From CAYQUO01 sp964420835 (GTDB lineage: Bacteria > Chloroflexota > Anaerolineae > Anaerolineales > Anaerolineaceae): a DNA stretch of 49,390 bases. Shown one piece after another: positions 16,453 through 25,676 of the stretch (positions are counted from its first letter, which is position 1; each line of letters begins with the position of its first letter). The translations under genes were made by a program, and so were the position numbers. The notes below the pieces were generated by a model. The model was not told where the DNA came from and did not search any database. It saw nothing but the letters and a program-made list of their open reading frames with translations. Location: positions 1 through 49,390 of the forward strand of contig CAYQUO010000021.1 in the NCBI GenBank assembly GCA_964420835.1, in the 5' to 3' direction.

Positions 16453-18491
16453 CGAACTGTCACGATACTTCTGTTCGCCTTTCACTTCGTCATCCAGCGC
16501 TGGATCTTGACCTCCCTGTGATTGCCCTGGCCGGTCAGCCGAACATGGGCAAATCGACCCTTTTCAACCTGCTCACCGGCTTGAATCAGCACGTCGGAAA
16601 TTGGCCTGGAAAGACGGTGGAACGCCGCGAAGGTCACTTTGATTTTAACAGGCGGTCATACCGCCTGGTGGACCTTCCCGGCACGTACAGCCTGACAGCG
16701 AATTCGCCGGAAGAGACCATCGCCCGCGAATTTATCCTCCGTGAAAAACCCGCTCTCATTGTGGCTGTGGTTAGCGCCGCCATCCTTGAGCGCAGCCTTT
16801 ACCTGGTGGCGGAACTGGCAGCCATGGATGTGCCCGTTGTGGTCGCATTGAACATGATGGATGTCGCTGCAGGAGAGGGAATTCAGGTGGACGCCGACAC
16901 CCTCTCGTCTGAACTCGGCTTGCCGGTTGTTCCCATGACCGCCTCCAAGGCGCTTGGCGTTCCGGAACTGCTCCAGGTGGTTCAGGACCTCCTGGATGGC
17001 AGGGTTATTCCCATTCCACGCCTGCCTGAGGTTCGCAAGGACCACCAGGAGGTGTTGCAGGAAATTGAAAAGTTGGTCTCCGGGCAGGTGCCCGACCCAT
17101 ACCCAACGAGCTGGGTGGCGCTCAAACTCCTGGAAGGGGATGTAGAGGTGACGCAAATGATGCAATCCGCCCTTGCCCCTACCTCATGGGAATCCGTTCA
17201 CAACCTCCTTCGCCGGCACGACGATGCCTTCCTGGCAGTTGCCTCGGGCCGTTATGAGTGGATCGCCAGGCTCGTGAAGTCGTCCGTCACCCGACCGCGA
17301 ATCGGACAGGTTGGGCTGACGGAACGGCTGGATCGTTGGGCGGCCCATCCTGTCTGGGGTTTGCTCATCCTCGCCTGCATCCTTGGCCTGGTATTTTGGC
17401 TGACCTTCACCCTGGGCACTCCCATACAGACCTGGCTGGATGGACAGATCGTGGCACCGCTCTCTTTGTTTGCCGGCGGTTTCCTGTCCGCCGCTCCGCT
17501 CTGGTTGCAGCATGCCGTAGTGGATGGTTTGATCGGTGGTGTCGGTTCGGTGATGACGTTTTTACCAATCCTGGTCATTTTCTTTGCCGCTTTCGCCTTC
17601 CTTGAAGACGTGGGGTACATGGCCCGTGCGGCATACGTTATGGATAACCTCATGCACCTGATGGGTTTGCATGGCAAATCGTTCCTGCCACTCTTCCTGG
17701 GCTTCGGCTGTAATGTTCCGGCGGTCATGGGTACCCGAGTCATTGATTCATGGCCCGCCCGCCTGTTGACGATCCTGATCGCCCCCTTCGTCCCCTGTAC
17801 AGCGCGCATGGCTGTTGTGGCTTTCATGGCTCCGGCATTCTTTGGTTCCAATGCAATTTGGGTTTCCTGGGGACTGGTGCTGTTATCCATCCTTTCCCTG
17901 GTTATTTCCGGGGCGCTCCTGAACCTGGTTTTATTCAAAGGCCTGAGGTCGGCATTCATCATGGAGATGCCGTTCTACCACATCCCCAACGGGCGCACCA
18001 TCGGCCTCTCGGTGGTTCAGCGCTCCTTGTCCTTCGTAAAGAAAGCCGGCACAACCATCCTGGCAATGGCGGTGTTGGTTTGGGTGCTTTCCTACCTTCC
18101 GCATGGTGAACTGAATACCAGTTACCTGGCACGCCTGGGCATGTTCCTTGAGCCGTTAAGCCGCTGGCTGGGGTTCGACTGGCGCCTTACGGTTGCCCTC
18201 ATTACCAGTTTCCCGGCCAAGGAGAATGCCATTGCCACCCTGGGTGTATTGTTTGGCAGTTCTCCGGAGGGCGGGTTAGCCCAGACCCTTGCCGCCTCAT
18301 TTTCCGCCGCCTCCGCCTTATCCTTTTTGGTTGTCACGGTCCTGTTCATCCCTTGCATGGCAACAGTGGCGGTAACGAAGCAGGAAACCGGCTCCTGGGG
18401 CTGGACGCTCCTTGGTGCGGGCTTAATGCTCGTTCTATCGCTTGCTGCAGGCGTTGTTGTTTATCACCTTACTGCAAGCCTGGGGTTGTGA
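16449..18491 (+). CDS. feoB: FeoB, GTP-dependent ferrous iron transporter
   Basis: A 680-residue protein. The cytoplasmic G domain has G1 'GQPNMGKST' (29-37), G3 'DLPGTYSL' and G4 'NMMD'; the membrane part has two Gate modules with 'GFGCNVPAVMGTR' and 'PFVPCTARMAV' and a second Gate ending 'FPAKENAIATLG'. FeoB moves Fe(II) across the cytoplasmic membrane. It is somewhat shorter than E. coli FeoB (773), mainly in loop regions. It starts 4 nt inside feoA and is followed by a FeoC-like gene, so this is a feoABC-type operon under the divergent DtxR-like regulator. Confidence 0.96.
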   Translation: MTNCHDTSVRLSLRHPALDLDLPVIALAGQPNMGKSTLFNLLTGLNQHVGNWPGKTVERREGHFDFNRRSYRLVDLPGTYSLTANSPEETIAREFILREKPALIVAVVSAAILERSLYLVAELAAMDVPVVVALNMMDVAAGEGIQVDADTLSSELGLPVVPMTASKALGVPELLQVVQDLLDGRVIPIPRLPEVRKDHQEVLQEIEKLVSGQVPDPYPTSWVALKLLEGDVEVTQMMQSALAPTSWESVHNLLRRHDDAFLAVASGRYEWIARLVKSSVTRPRIGQVGLTERLDRWAAHPVWGLLILACILGLVFWLTFTLGTPIQTWLDGQIVAPLSLFAGGFLSAAPLWLQHAVVDGLIGGVGSVMTFLPILVIFFAAFAFLEDVGYMARAAYVMDNLMHLMGLHGKSFLPLFLGFGCNVPAVMGTRVIDSWPARLLTILIAPFVPCTARMAVVAFMAPAFFGSNAIWVSWGLVLLSILSLVISGALLNLVLFKGLRSAFIMEMPFYHIPNGRTIGLSVVQRSLSFVKKAGTTILAMAVLVWVLSYLPHGELNTSYLARLGMFLEPLSRWLGFDWRLTVALITSFPAKENAIATLGVLFGSSPEGGLAQTLAASFSAASALSFLVVTVLFIPCMATVAVTKQETGSWGWTLLGAGLMLVLSLAAGVVVYHLTASLGL

Positions 18492-18493
18492 AT

Positions 18494-18727
18494 ATGCTGG
18501 AACAATTGCTTTTAGAGATCAGGTCTGGCGGCACTTACACGGTCGGATCACTGGCTGACAAACTGGGCACAACACCGGAACTGGTGCAGGCCATGCTGGA
18601 CCACCTGCAGGCTTCCGGGCGCCTTAACCCCTACCAGGCCTGCCGGGATGCATGCTCCGGGTGTGGTTTGGCTGACTCCTGCAAAATGTCATCGAAAAAC
18701 CAGGAAATCCGGCTCTGGCAGGCTTGA
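18494..18727 (+). CDS. FeoC-like winged-helix protein with four cysteines
   Basis: A 77-residue protein. Residues 1-50 form a small winged helix ('SLADKLGTTPELVQAMLDHL'), followed by a Cys cluster C-x3-C-x2-C-x5-C, in line with the Fe-S-binding loop described for FeoC proteins. It may control FeoB stability or expression. I use the ATG at 18494; a GTG at 18488 would overlap the feoB stop (GTGA) and add two residues, which is also possible. It is the last gene of the feo operon. Confidence 0.8.
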   Translation: MLEQLLLEIRSGGTYTVGSLADKLGTTPELVQAMLDHLQASGRLNPYQACRDACSGCGLADSCKMSSKNQEIRLWQA

Positions 18728-18749
18728 GCAAAACCATCCTCGGGTTGGT

Positions 18750-19886
18750 CTACTTTACGTACTGCTTCAGGTAGCCATACCCCTCTGCATCCATCTCCTC
18801 ATACGGCACAAACCGCAACGAGGCGCTGTTCATGCAGTATCGCGTCCCGGATGGGGAGGACCTTTCGCCATAAAAAACATGCCCCAGGTGCGAATTTCCC
18901 GCCCGGCTGCGCACCTCCACCCGCCGCATCCCCAGCGAATTGTCCGCCAGCAGAACCAGCGTGTTCTCGTCGATTGGCCTGCTAAAGCTGGGCCAGCCGG
19001 TGCCGCTGTCGAATTTATCCGCTGATGAGAAAAGCGGCTCACCCGTCACCACGTCCACATAGATGCCGCTCTCATGGTTTTCCCAGTACTGGTTTTGGAA
19101 AGGCGGCTCCGTGCCCGCTTCTTGTGTCACATGGTACTGTTCCGGGCTCAGCTTTGCCTTGATCTCATCATCTGCAGGGCGTCGGTAATCTGCCGGGTCA
19201 ATGATCATTTTGCTTACGGTCTCCATTTCTTCCCGCGATATGTGACAGTATCCCATCGGGTTCTTGTCCAGGTAGTCCTGGTGGTACTCTTCCGCATCGT
19301 AAAAACGCTCAAGCGGCTTGATTTCCACAGCAAAGGGCTCATACCGGCTGCGTTCAATGGCAGCGATTCGTTCCACAGTATCCCTGGCAGCATCATCGGC
19401 AAAATAAATCCCGGTCTGGTATTGTGACCCCCGGTCATTGCCCTGGGCGTTTCGGACGGTCGGGTCGATCACGTGGAAATAGGCAAACAGTAGCGCATCC
19501 AGGCTCACCTTTTGCGGGTCGTATTCCACCCGCACGGTTTCCCGGTAACCCGTTTGACCGGTGGATACGCTGGGGTAGGTTGGCTCTTCCCCCGCCAGCC
19601 CGTTGGCATAACCACTCGTGGCGTTCACCACTCCCGGGACGGATTGCATCAGTTTTTCCAGGCCCCAAAAACAGCCTCCCGCCAGGTAGATCACATCAAT
19701 CCCATCACGCTTCACATAATTCTTGTCAAATCCCATCTCGATCTCCTCCTCTGTTACAACCACCCCGGGTTCCCCTGTTTCTTCTGTGCTGACATGAGTA
19801 CCCCCTCCCGCCGCACTGCAGGAACTGACGGCGACGCTGATCATCAGCATGAAAATGGCTAAAGTTCCTTTACCCACATGCATCAT
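18750..19886 (-). CDS. Secreted MsrA-MsrB methionine sulfoxide reductase fusion (lipoprotein)
   Basis: A 378-residue protein. Residues 1-23 are a signal sequence ending in a lipobox-like VSSC, so it is probably anchored outside the membrane. The MsrA domain starts near residue 64 with 'YLAGGCFWGLEKLM' (catalytic Cys72) and reduces Met-S-sulfoxide. The MsrB domain fills the C-terminal third ('GEPLFSSADKFDSGTGWPSF', 'RAGNSHLGHVF', 'RYCMNSASLRF' with the catalytic Cys) and reduces Met-R-sulfoxide; the zinc CxxC pair is missing, as in many MsrAB fusions. The next in-frame ATG, one codon on, is equally possible. It runs convergent to the feo operon. Confidence 0.93.
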   Translation of the reverse strand: MMHVGKGTLAIFMLMISVAVSSCSAAGGGTHVSTEETGEPGVVVTEEEIEMGFDKNYVKRDGIDVIYLAGGCFWGLEKLMQSVPGVVNATSGYANGLAGEEPTYPSVSTGQTGYRETVRVEYDPQKVSLDALLFAYFHVIDPTVRNAQGNDRGSQYQTGIYFADDAARDTVERIAAIERSRYEPFAVEIKPLERFYDAEEYHQDYLDKNPMGYCHISREEMETVSKMIIDPADYRRPADDEIKAKLSPEQYHVTQEAGTEPPFQNQYWENHESGIYVDVVTGEPLFSSADKFDSGTGWPSFSRPIDENTLVLLADNSLGMRRVEVRSRAGNSHLGHVFYGERSSPSGTRYCMNSASLRFVPYEEMDAEGYGYLKQYVK

Positions 19887-20137
19887 CGTTCCACCAAATA
19901 ACGAGCCGCTTTCAATGCCTCACAAGACCGGTATTATTGGTTGTTCACTTGTGAGTGTAATTAGTGACAATAAGCACCCTATTTATCAGGGTATTTTACC
20001 GTGAAATTGTTAGAATTACCTTGGAATCACGGCAGCTCACTTCCAAGTTTCCCCATGGGATTCGGTTGCACCTCCTGTGTTTGTTGATCGAAAAGTCCCC
20101 TGAGCAGGAAATGGGGTTTCATGGAGGTTAAATGCGC

Positions 20138-20527
20138 TCACCCATCGGCTGGTGCCTTTTGGCTGCCTGGATACGCCCGCCATCCACCAAATTCGCTGAT
20201 CTCCAGGCAACCTTCTACAATGTATGGCTCGGCCAGCACACCCGGAACCGTGCTTCCATCGTCCAGTTCCACTTTCCCGACCGTTAACCCCGCCGGCTCA
20301 TTCTGCAAGATTGACACCAGCCCTTCGGCGCTGATATCCCACAACTCCAATGCGATTGCACAACCGCCCTCCACCACCCGCAGCATCCCCGGGTATTCAT
20401 CACCAATGGACCACAGCCTGTAGACCGGTGCTGTCTTCGCCTCCCGCAAGAAACTGGCACCCGCCTCTATCATCCTTGGGTTAAGATCGAAGCCGCGCAT
20501 CAAAGTGCCATTTACTGCAAATCTCAT
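20138..20527 (-). CDS. Allophanate hydrolase C-terminal-domain-like protein
   Basis: A 129-residue protein that resembles the C-terminal domain of allophanate hydrolase (AtzF-type): 'FAVNGTLMRGFDLNP', 'APVYRLWSIGDEYPGMLRV', 'LELWDISAEGLVSIL', 'EPYIVEGCLEIS'. In AtzF that domain decarboxylates N-carboxyurea after deamination of allophanate. Here it is a stand-alone gene, as it is in some other genomes. The start at 20527 has an AGGGAGGG binding site; the longer frame overlaps the upstream gene. It follows the cyanuric acid hydrolase-family gene by 19 nt, so the two are co-transcribed and probably act on successive intermediates. Confidence 0.75.
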   Translation of the reverse strand: MRFAVNGTLMRGFDLNPRMIEAGASFLREAKTAPVYRLWSIGDEYPGMLRVVEGGCAIALELWDISAEGLVSILQNEPAGLTVGKVELDDGSTVPGVLAEPYIVEGCLEISEFGGWRAYPGSQKAPADG

Positions 20528-20546
20528 TCGGATACCCTCCCTAATG

Positions 20547-21656
20547 TCACGCCTGCACAGCCCGGACGATAGCCGCCACCGGCCCGCCGCCGGCCGGCCC
20601 CTGGTGCTCCGCCCCACCGGATACGTACACCATCGGGTCACCCATCAGGGATGCCAGAACAGCAGATACCACGCAGCGGGCGTGCCGAGTTTGGTTGATG
20701 TCCGAGTCGTCCAGCATGGTATGTCGCCGGCCGCGCACCTTTCCGCCGGGATCCGCCTCCGCCTTGGCATACAGGTTCACGATCCGCCTGCACTGTTCCT
20801 CGCTCGGACGCCAGTCAAAGGTGATCCCAGCCTTCTGCAGGGCTTCCTTGGCTGCATCGGCGTCCAGTGCATCGTTCATCACGGAGTGGGAGATCACCAG
20901 GTCGCCTCCCCATTCCTTGCTGTTACCCATCACAATGACCTCGTTGTTCAACAGTTCGATCCCCGCCGAAGTGGAGGCCACACCCGAATAAATGCTCCAG
21001 TCATGGCAGATGATCCCATCATCCACCCGTTCCTCGTCCACCTCGCCCAAGGCCAGCGCCACACCCAGCGCTGATGCCCCCCGTGAGTAACCCATCGACT
21101 CGTAGGTGTCATGTGTCACCACACCCATTCCACGGGATTCCGCCTCCGAGATGCGTTTGGCTGTCAACAACGGGCACTTGATCTGCACAAAGTGCACGTC
21201 CTCTGCACTGGCGATCTTTGCCTGCGCCATGCCTTCCCGGACGGCTTTTGCGGTCTCAAGCACCTGGGGCTTCCTGCCAAGTTCCTCAGGCAGGAAATCC
21301 CGTGTGTGGATGGAGGCGATGGCCATACGTGGTGTCTTCCCATCCCCCTGTCCGGATTCCTCCCGCACGAAGATATTGTAGTGCGGGCTCAATACCCCCT
21401 CCGTCCCACCGGATTGGATGATCGAAATACGCCTGCCAACCTCCTCCAGGCTGATGCCCAGCAGTCCGGAGAAGTACTGCTTGATGGACAAGGTGGCATA
21501 CCCCCGGCTGAAATCATTCACACAACCGTTGCCTTCGGTCTTTCCCAGGATGCCGATCACATCCTCGGCGTGGAACCGGCCTTCGTTGATCAGGCATGCG
21601 ATCCCACTGGTATCTTCCGGTGAACTCATTGGAACCTTATAGACTTTGGTAATCAT
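20547..21656 (-). CDS. Cyanuric acid amidohydrolase / barbiturase family ring-opening hydrolase
   Basis: A 369-residue member of the AtzD/TrzD/Bar family. All three Ser-Lys dyads of the threefold fold seem present: Lys39 ('GKTEGNG') with Ser82 ('QSGGTEGVLSPH'), Lys160 ('VQIKCPLLT') with Ser230 ('STSAGIEL'), Lys298 ('NLYAKAE') with Ser346 ('SGGAEHQGPAGGGP'). The family opens cyanuric acid or barbiturate rings; sequence alone cannot decide between them or a natural analogue. The start at 21656 (MITKVYKV) follows GAGGTGAG; the frame stays open to 21722 without support. It pairs with the AHC-like gene and is divergent from an ABC importer. Confidence 0.9.
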   Translation of the reverse strand: MITKVYKVPMSSPEDTSGIACLINEGRFHAEDVIGILGKTEGNGCVNDFSRGYATLSIKQYFSGLLGISLEEVGRRISIIQSGGTEGVLSPHYNIFVREESGQGDGKTPRMAIASIHTRDFLPEELGRKPQVLETAKAVREGMAQAKIASAEDVHFVQIKCPLLTAKRISEAESRGMGVVTHDTYESMGYSRGASALGVALALGEVDEERVDDGIICHDWSIYSGVASTSAGIELLNNEVIVMGNSKEWGGDLVISHSVMNDALDADAAKEALQKAGITFDWRPSEEQCRRIVNLYAKAEADPGGKVRGRRHTMLDDSDINQTRHARCVVSAVLASLMGDPMVYVSGGAEHQGPAGGGPVAAIVRAVQA

Positions 21657-21988
21657 TGCACTCACCTCATTTGCCGGTTTGATGATTAATGATGGGTGAA
21701 CCAGCAAACATTGGCTGCACACCCATGGTCAATATACCCAGTATAGTGATTATAGATCATGTCGTGTGCAATGTTTTCCAGGTTGGGCAGGCCTGGCAGG
21801 GTCATCTGCTATCTCAAAACAAAAGGGGCTGGTTTGAAAATGCCTTTTGCATCTTGTATAATCTTAGAAATTCCTGCTTGATTAATAACCCACCACCTCT
21901 ACAGGGATCACTTTCACATGTGTCTTCCATTGATAGAATGATAAAATTTCCTCCACTGCACGCCAATTGATTTTGGAGAAATCGTTCC
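21657..21988. other. Divergent intergenic region, 332 bp
   Basis: This stretch separates the cyanuric-acid-hydrolase unit (minus) from the ABC importer (plus). It holds the good plus-strand promoter listed at 21834-21862 and AT-rich, TATA-like sequence near 21730-21750 that may serve the minus unit. No gene is seen. Confidence 0.5.
21834..21862 (+). promoter_or_regulatory. Sigma-70 promoter of the ABC importer operon
   Basis: TTGAAA (21834-21839), a 17-nt spacer and a perfect TATAAT (21857-21862). Transcription would begin near 21869, about 120 nt before the ATPase gene. Confidence 0.7.
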
Positions 21989-23503
21989 ATGCCAGAATAC
22001 ATCCTTGAAATGAGGCATATCGTTAAAAGTTTCTTCAAGGTTAAGGTCCTGGATGATGTAAATTTCAATTTGCTCCCGGGTGAGGTTCATGCACTTGTCG
22101 GGGAGAATGGTGCCGGCAAATCCACCCTGATGAAGATCCTGATGGGGATCTATCAGCGTGATTCGGGAGAGGTAATCCTGGACGGAGACCAGGTCCATTT
22201 TCAAACCCCCAAAGAGGCAATCGATTGTGGAATCTCCATGATCCCCCAGGAATTAACCCCCATTCTGGATATCGAGGTCTCCGAGTATTTGTTCACCGGT
22301 CGGGAAATTCGCAAAAACAACCTCGGCCCATTGAGCATCGTGGACCATCGGGCCCAGAGGGAGCAGGCAGAGGATTTAATCCGCAGGTTTGGTATTGATG
22401 TCAACCCCCGCAGCCTCATGCGACATTTAAGTGTGGCTCAAAAGCAACTGGTGGAGATCATCAAGGCAATATCGCTCTCTTCAAAGGTGATCGTAATGGA
22501 TGAACCCACCTCGGCGATTACCTATAAAGAGGTTGAAACCCTGTTTGAACAGATCGGCAAGCTTAAGGCACAAAATGTGGCTGTCATCTATATCTCTCAT
22601 AAAATGGAAGAGATCTTTCGAGTGGCAGACCGGATCACGGTTTTGCGCGACGGCAAACACATTTGCACCGAAAACGCCAGCGACATGGACAAGGAGAAAA
22701 CGATCAAGTACATGGTCGGCAGAGAGATAAAAGAGATCTATCCAAAAGAGATCTCCAAGCCAGGGGATGTTGTCCTTGAAGTTCAAAATTTATCCTATAA
22801 GAACAAATTCCACAACATTAGTTTTATCCTGCGTAAAGGCGAAGTCCTTGGCCTGGCGGGCCTGGTAGGCGCCGGCAGAAGCGAGCTGGTCGAAAGCATA
22901 TTCGGCATCCATAAATATGAAACTGGTGTGATCCTTGTAAAAGGGAGACCGATTACGATAACCACACCCGCCAAAGCCATTCAAAACAGCCTGGCTTTGA
23001 TCACAGAGGATCGAACCACTACAGGTTTAAATCTTAAGGCAACCGTTGAACACAACATATCCCTGGTTAATCTTAAAAAGCTTGCCAAGGCTGGTGTGAT
23101 CAACGACCAGTTGGAAGCCAAGTCAACAGACTATTACATTAAGAAATTGAACATACGCACCTTATCCAGGACCAGCCTGGTGAGATCCCTCAGTGGTGGC
23201 AACCAGCAAAAGGTGGTCCTGGCAAAATGGTTGTTGGCCGAACCGGAGATCATCATCCTGGATGAGCCAACACGCGGCATTGACGTGGGCGCCAAACGGG
23301 AAATTTACCTTCTGATAAATGAACTGGCAAAAGCGGGAAAAGGTGTGCTGATGATCTCTTCGGAAATACCGGAATTGATGGGCCTGGCAGACAGGATCAT
23401 TGTATTGGCGGCTGGCAGGTTAACCGGCGAAATCTCGCGGGATAAATTTACCCAGGAGGGGATTATGCGTTACGCATCCAAATTTGAGGTAATGTATGAC
23501 TAA
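21989..23503 (+). CDS. Sugar-type ABC importer, double ATPase subunit
   Basis: A 504-residue RbsA/MglA-type protein with two fused nucleotide-binding domains. The first has Walker A 'GENGAGKST' (38-46) and Walker B 'VIVMDEPTSA'. The second has the degenerate Walker A 'GAGRSE' usual for this family, signature 'LSGGNQQKVVLAKWL' and 'IIILDEPTRGIDVGAK'. It energises import through the permease, whose start it overlaps by 8 nt. The ATG at 21989 follows a GGAGA. Gene order ATPase-permease-binding protein is complete, so this is a self-contained carbohydrate uptake (CUT2-type) system. Confidence 0.93.
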   Translation: MPEYILEMRHIVKSFFKVKVLDDVNFNLLPGEVHALVGENGAGKSTLMKILMGIYQRDSGEVILDGDQVHFQTPKEAIDCGISMIPQELTPILDIEVSEYLFTGREIRKNNLGPLSIVDHRAQREQAEDLIRRFGIDVNPRSLMRHLSVAQKQLVEIIKAISLSSKVIVMDEPTSAITYKEVETLFEQIGKLKAQNVAVIYISHKMEEIFRVADRITVLRDGKHICTENASDMDKEKTIKYMVGREIKEIYPKEISKPGDVVLEVQNLSYKNKFHNISFILRKGEVLGLAGLVGAGRSELVESIFGIHKYETGVILVKGRPITITTPAKAIQNSLALITEDRTTTGLNLKATVEHNISLVNLKKLAKAGVINDQLEAKSTDYYIKKLNIRTLSRTSLVRSLSGGNQQKVVLAKWLLAEPEIIILDEPTRGIDVGAKREIYLLINELAKAGKGVLMISSEIPELMGLADRIIVLAAGRLTGEISRDKFTQEGIMRYASKFEVMYD

Positions 23504-24449
23504 CAAACCCTCAAGATCTCATCTGATTCGGGAACTGGGTATTTTCATTGCTTTTGTGGTTATTTTGCTCATCCTGGCGATCCTTTCACCCAATGCATTT
23601 GCCCGCCCATCCAACCTCATCAACATTGTAAAACAGGCGTCGATTAATGGCATCCTTGCCATGGGTATGATGTTTGTAATTATTTCCGGCGGTATCGACC
23701 TGTCCGTTGGATCGATTGTCGCCCTTTCAGGGGTGATCGCCGCAACCTTCGCCCACCCGGGGGAATACCCTTTGTATGTTCCCATTGTGTTGGCCGTTGT
23801 GGCGGGTTTAATAACCGGCTTTCTCAATGGGATTGGCGTAGCATACGGAACAATACCGCCCTTTATCGTTACTTTGGGCTCCATGACGATCATTCGTGGC
23901 ATGGCCTTAATATTTAGCAAAGGTCAGCCGGTATTTGGTGTAACCAAACAATTTGAGAATCTGGCCGGCGGTTTTGTATTTAATACCGTTCCTTACCTGG
24001 TGGTCTATTTCCTGATTATTACCGCCATAAGCGCCTTTGTACTGACCAAAACCGTATTTGGCCGCAGGGTGTATGCCGTGGGCGGCAATGAAATTACCGC
24101 CAGAGTTTCCGGTATTAATGTCACCTGGATCAAGATCGCGGTTTATTCGATATCCGGTTTTTTGGCAGGGATCGCCGGCTTGCTTCTCTCTTCACGCATC
24201 GTATCCGGCAACCCGACTGCCGGGCAGGCATACGAACTGGATGCCATCGCCGCGGTCATTATTGGTGGTGTAAGCATGTCCGGCGGGGCGGGGAAATGGT
24301 ACGGCACAGTGATTGGAGCGCTGTTGATCGCTGTGATTGGCAACGGGCTCGACATTTTAAACGTATCCTCTCACTTTCAACTGCTCATCAAAGGGACAAT
24401 AATTATCGTTGCTGTTCTTTTGGACATAAAAGGAAAGGGAAAGTTATAG
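23496..24449 (+). CDS. Sugar-type ABC importer permease (RbsC-like)
   Basis: A 317-residue integral membrane protein with about nine to ten hydrophobic segments. Family motifs are 'GILAMGMMFVIISGGIDLSVGSIVALSG', split here as the 'SGGIDLSVGS' core, 'PPFIVTLGSMTIIRG', 'GGNEITARVSGINV' and 'AIAAVIIGGVSMSGG'. It forms the homodimeric channel of a CUT2 importer. It overlaps the ATPase gene by 8 nt and is followed 78 nt later by the binding protein. Confidence 0.93.
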   Translation: MTNKPSRSHLIRELGIFIAFVVILLILAILSPNAFARPSNLINIVKQASINGILAMGMMFVIISGGIDLSVGSIVALSGVIAATFAHPGEYPLYVPIVLAVVAGLITGFLNGIGVAYGTIPPFIVTLGSMTIIRGMALIFSKGQPVFGVTKQFENLAGGFVFNTVPYLVVYFLIITAISAFVLTKTVFGRRVYAVGGNEITARVSGINVTWIKIAVYSISGFLAGIAGLLLSSRIVSGNPTAGQAYELDAIAAVIIGGVSMSGGAGKWYGTVIGALLIAVIGNGLDILNVSSHFQLLIKGTIIIVAVLLDIKGKGKL

Positions 24450-24527
24450 GCCGGAAGGTGAAGAATCAATTAAAATAATGGTATTCAGGTTTGCTTCAGT
24501 TTCTGCTTTATAAAAAAAGGAGAAAGA

Positions 24528-25466
24528 ATGAAGAACACAAGTTTATTCGTAAAGATGTTGGTCATACTGTTGTTGGTTACAGTGATTGCTGGCTGTGCTG
24601 GCAAACCGGCTGCAGGGTCAAAACCCTATGCCTTTATGATCAGCCACCAAACCAATGCTTTTACAAATGAGTTGACAGCAGCCGTTAAATCTAAAGCCTC
24701 AGAACTGGGTGTGGAACTCACCGTTTACGATGCGGAGAAGGATGTCGCCAAACAGGTCAGTCAAATTGAAACAGCGGTCAATCAGGGGGTTGCCGGTATT
24801 GTCATCGAACCAGTTTCTGTTGATGGCGTTGTCCCCGCCCTGGAGGCAGCCAAAAAGGCAGGCATTCCAGTGGTTGTCGTGAATCAGCGCATCAGTAAAC
24901 CCGAGGCAGCGGATTGCTTTGTGGGTGTGGAAAATTTTGATGGCGGCGTGCTGGAAATGAAAACAGCCGCTGAAGACATCGGTGGTGCCGGAAATGTGGC
25001 CTTCCTGCTCGGCCCTTTGGGATCAGACGCCCAGATTGGACGGACAGAAGGCTACTACGAAGTACTGAAGAGCTACCCGAACATCAAGGTTGAATTCGAA
25101 CAGACAGCCAACTGGGTGACCGATGAGGCCCTGGCGCTGGTGGAAAACTGGCTGCAAACAGGCACAGAACTCAAGGCGATCGTGGCGAACAATGATGGCA
25201 TGGCCATGGGCGCACTAAAGGCAGTGGAAGACGCCAAGCTCCTCGACAGCATCAAGGTCTATGGCCTCGATGCCACCCCGGATGCACTGGCTGCCGTTAA
25301 GGAAGGTCGCCTGACGGCCACGATCTCTCAGAACACCACCGTTCAAGGCAAAACTGCCATGGACACGGTGCATAAGATCGCCTCAGGCGAAAAGGTTGCT
25401 CCCGAGATCCTGGTCGATTTTGTGCTCATTAAAAAAGACAACGTCGATCAATTCATCACCCCTTAA
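24528..25466 (+). CDS. Periplasmic-binding-protein-type lipoprotein of the ABC importer
   Basis: A 312-residue substrate-binding protein (Peripla_BP_4 fold). The N terminus is a lipoprotein signal with lipobox VIAGC, so it is anchored outside the membrane. The two lobes show 'HQTNAFTNELTAAVKSKA', 'GVAGIVIEPVSVDGVVPAL', 'IPVVVVNQRIS', 'GGAGNVAFLLGP' and 'AIVANNDGMAMGALKA'. It resembles ribose, inositol and rhizopine binders, with 'VVNQRIS...FVGVENFDGG' closest to inositol-type proteins in my reading; the ligand is not certain. The ATG follows AAAAAAGGAGAAAGA. A clear terminator follows the gene. Confidence 0.9.
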   Translation: MKNTSLFVKMLVILLLVTVIAGCAGKPAAGSKPYAFMISHQTNAFTNELTAAVKSKASELGVELTVYDAEKDVAKQVSQIETAVNQGVAGIVIEPVSVDGVVPALEAAKKAGIPVVVVNQRISKPEAADCFVGVENFDGGVLEMKTAAEDIGGAGNVAFLLGPLGSDAQIGRTEGYYEVLKSYPNIKVEFEQTANWVTDEALALVENWLQTGTELKAIVANNDGMAMGALKAVEDAKLLDSIKVYGLDATPDALAAVKEGRLTATISQNTTVQGKTAMDTVHKIASGEKVAPEILVDFVLIKKDNVDQFITP

Positions 25467-25509
25467 AACCATTCTCTAACGTGCCCTTAAGCGAACCTGA
25501 ATAAATCAT

Positions 25510-25542
25510 AAAGGGGCTGCAAATCCAAATGCAGCCCCTTTT
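25510..25542 (+). terminator. Terminator of the ABC importer operon
   Basis: AAAGGGGCTGCA (25510-25521) pairs perfectly with TGCAGCCCCTTT (25530-25541) around an 8-nt loop, ending in TTTT. It lies 43 nt after the binding-protein stop. Confidence 0.9.
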
Positions 25543-25676
25543 GATCATTCCTGCCCTGCAACCTTGTCCTCAAATTCTTCTCGTTGAGGTTACCGGGTGG
25601 TGGCAATAGGTTACCGCGCTGGAATTTCCTTTGCCACCCCTTGTCATGGGCAAAGCAGCCAAATTCTCTTTTGGTT

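Noticed and set aside
19919..19955. CTCACAAG...CTTGTGAG inverted repeat upstream of msrAB
   Set aside because: The 21-nt spacing does not fit a usual operator and there is no T run; not enough to call a site.
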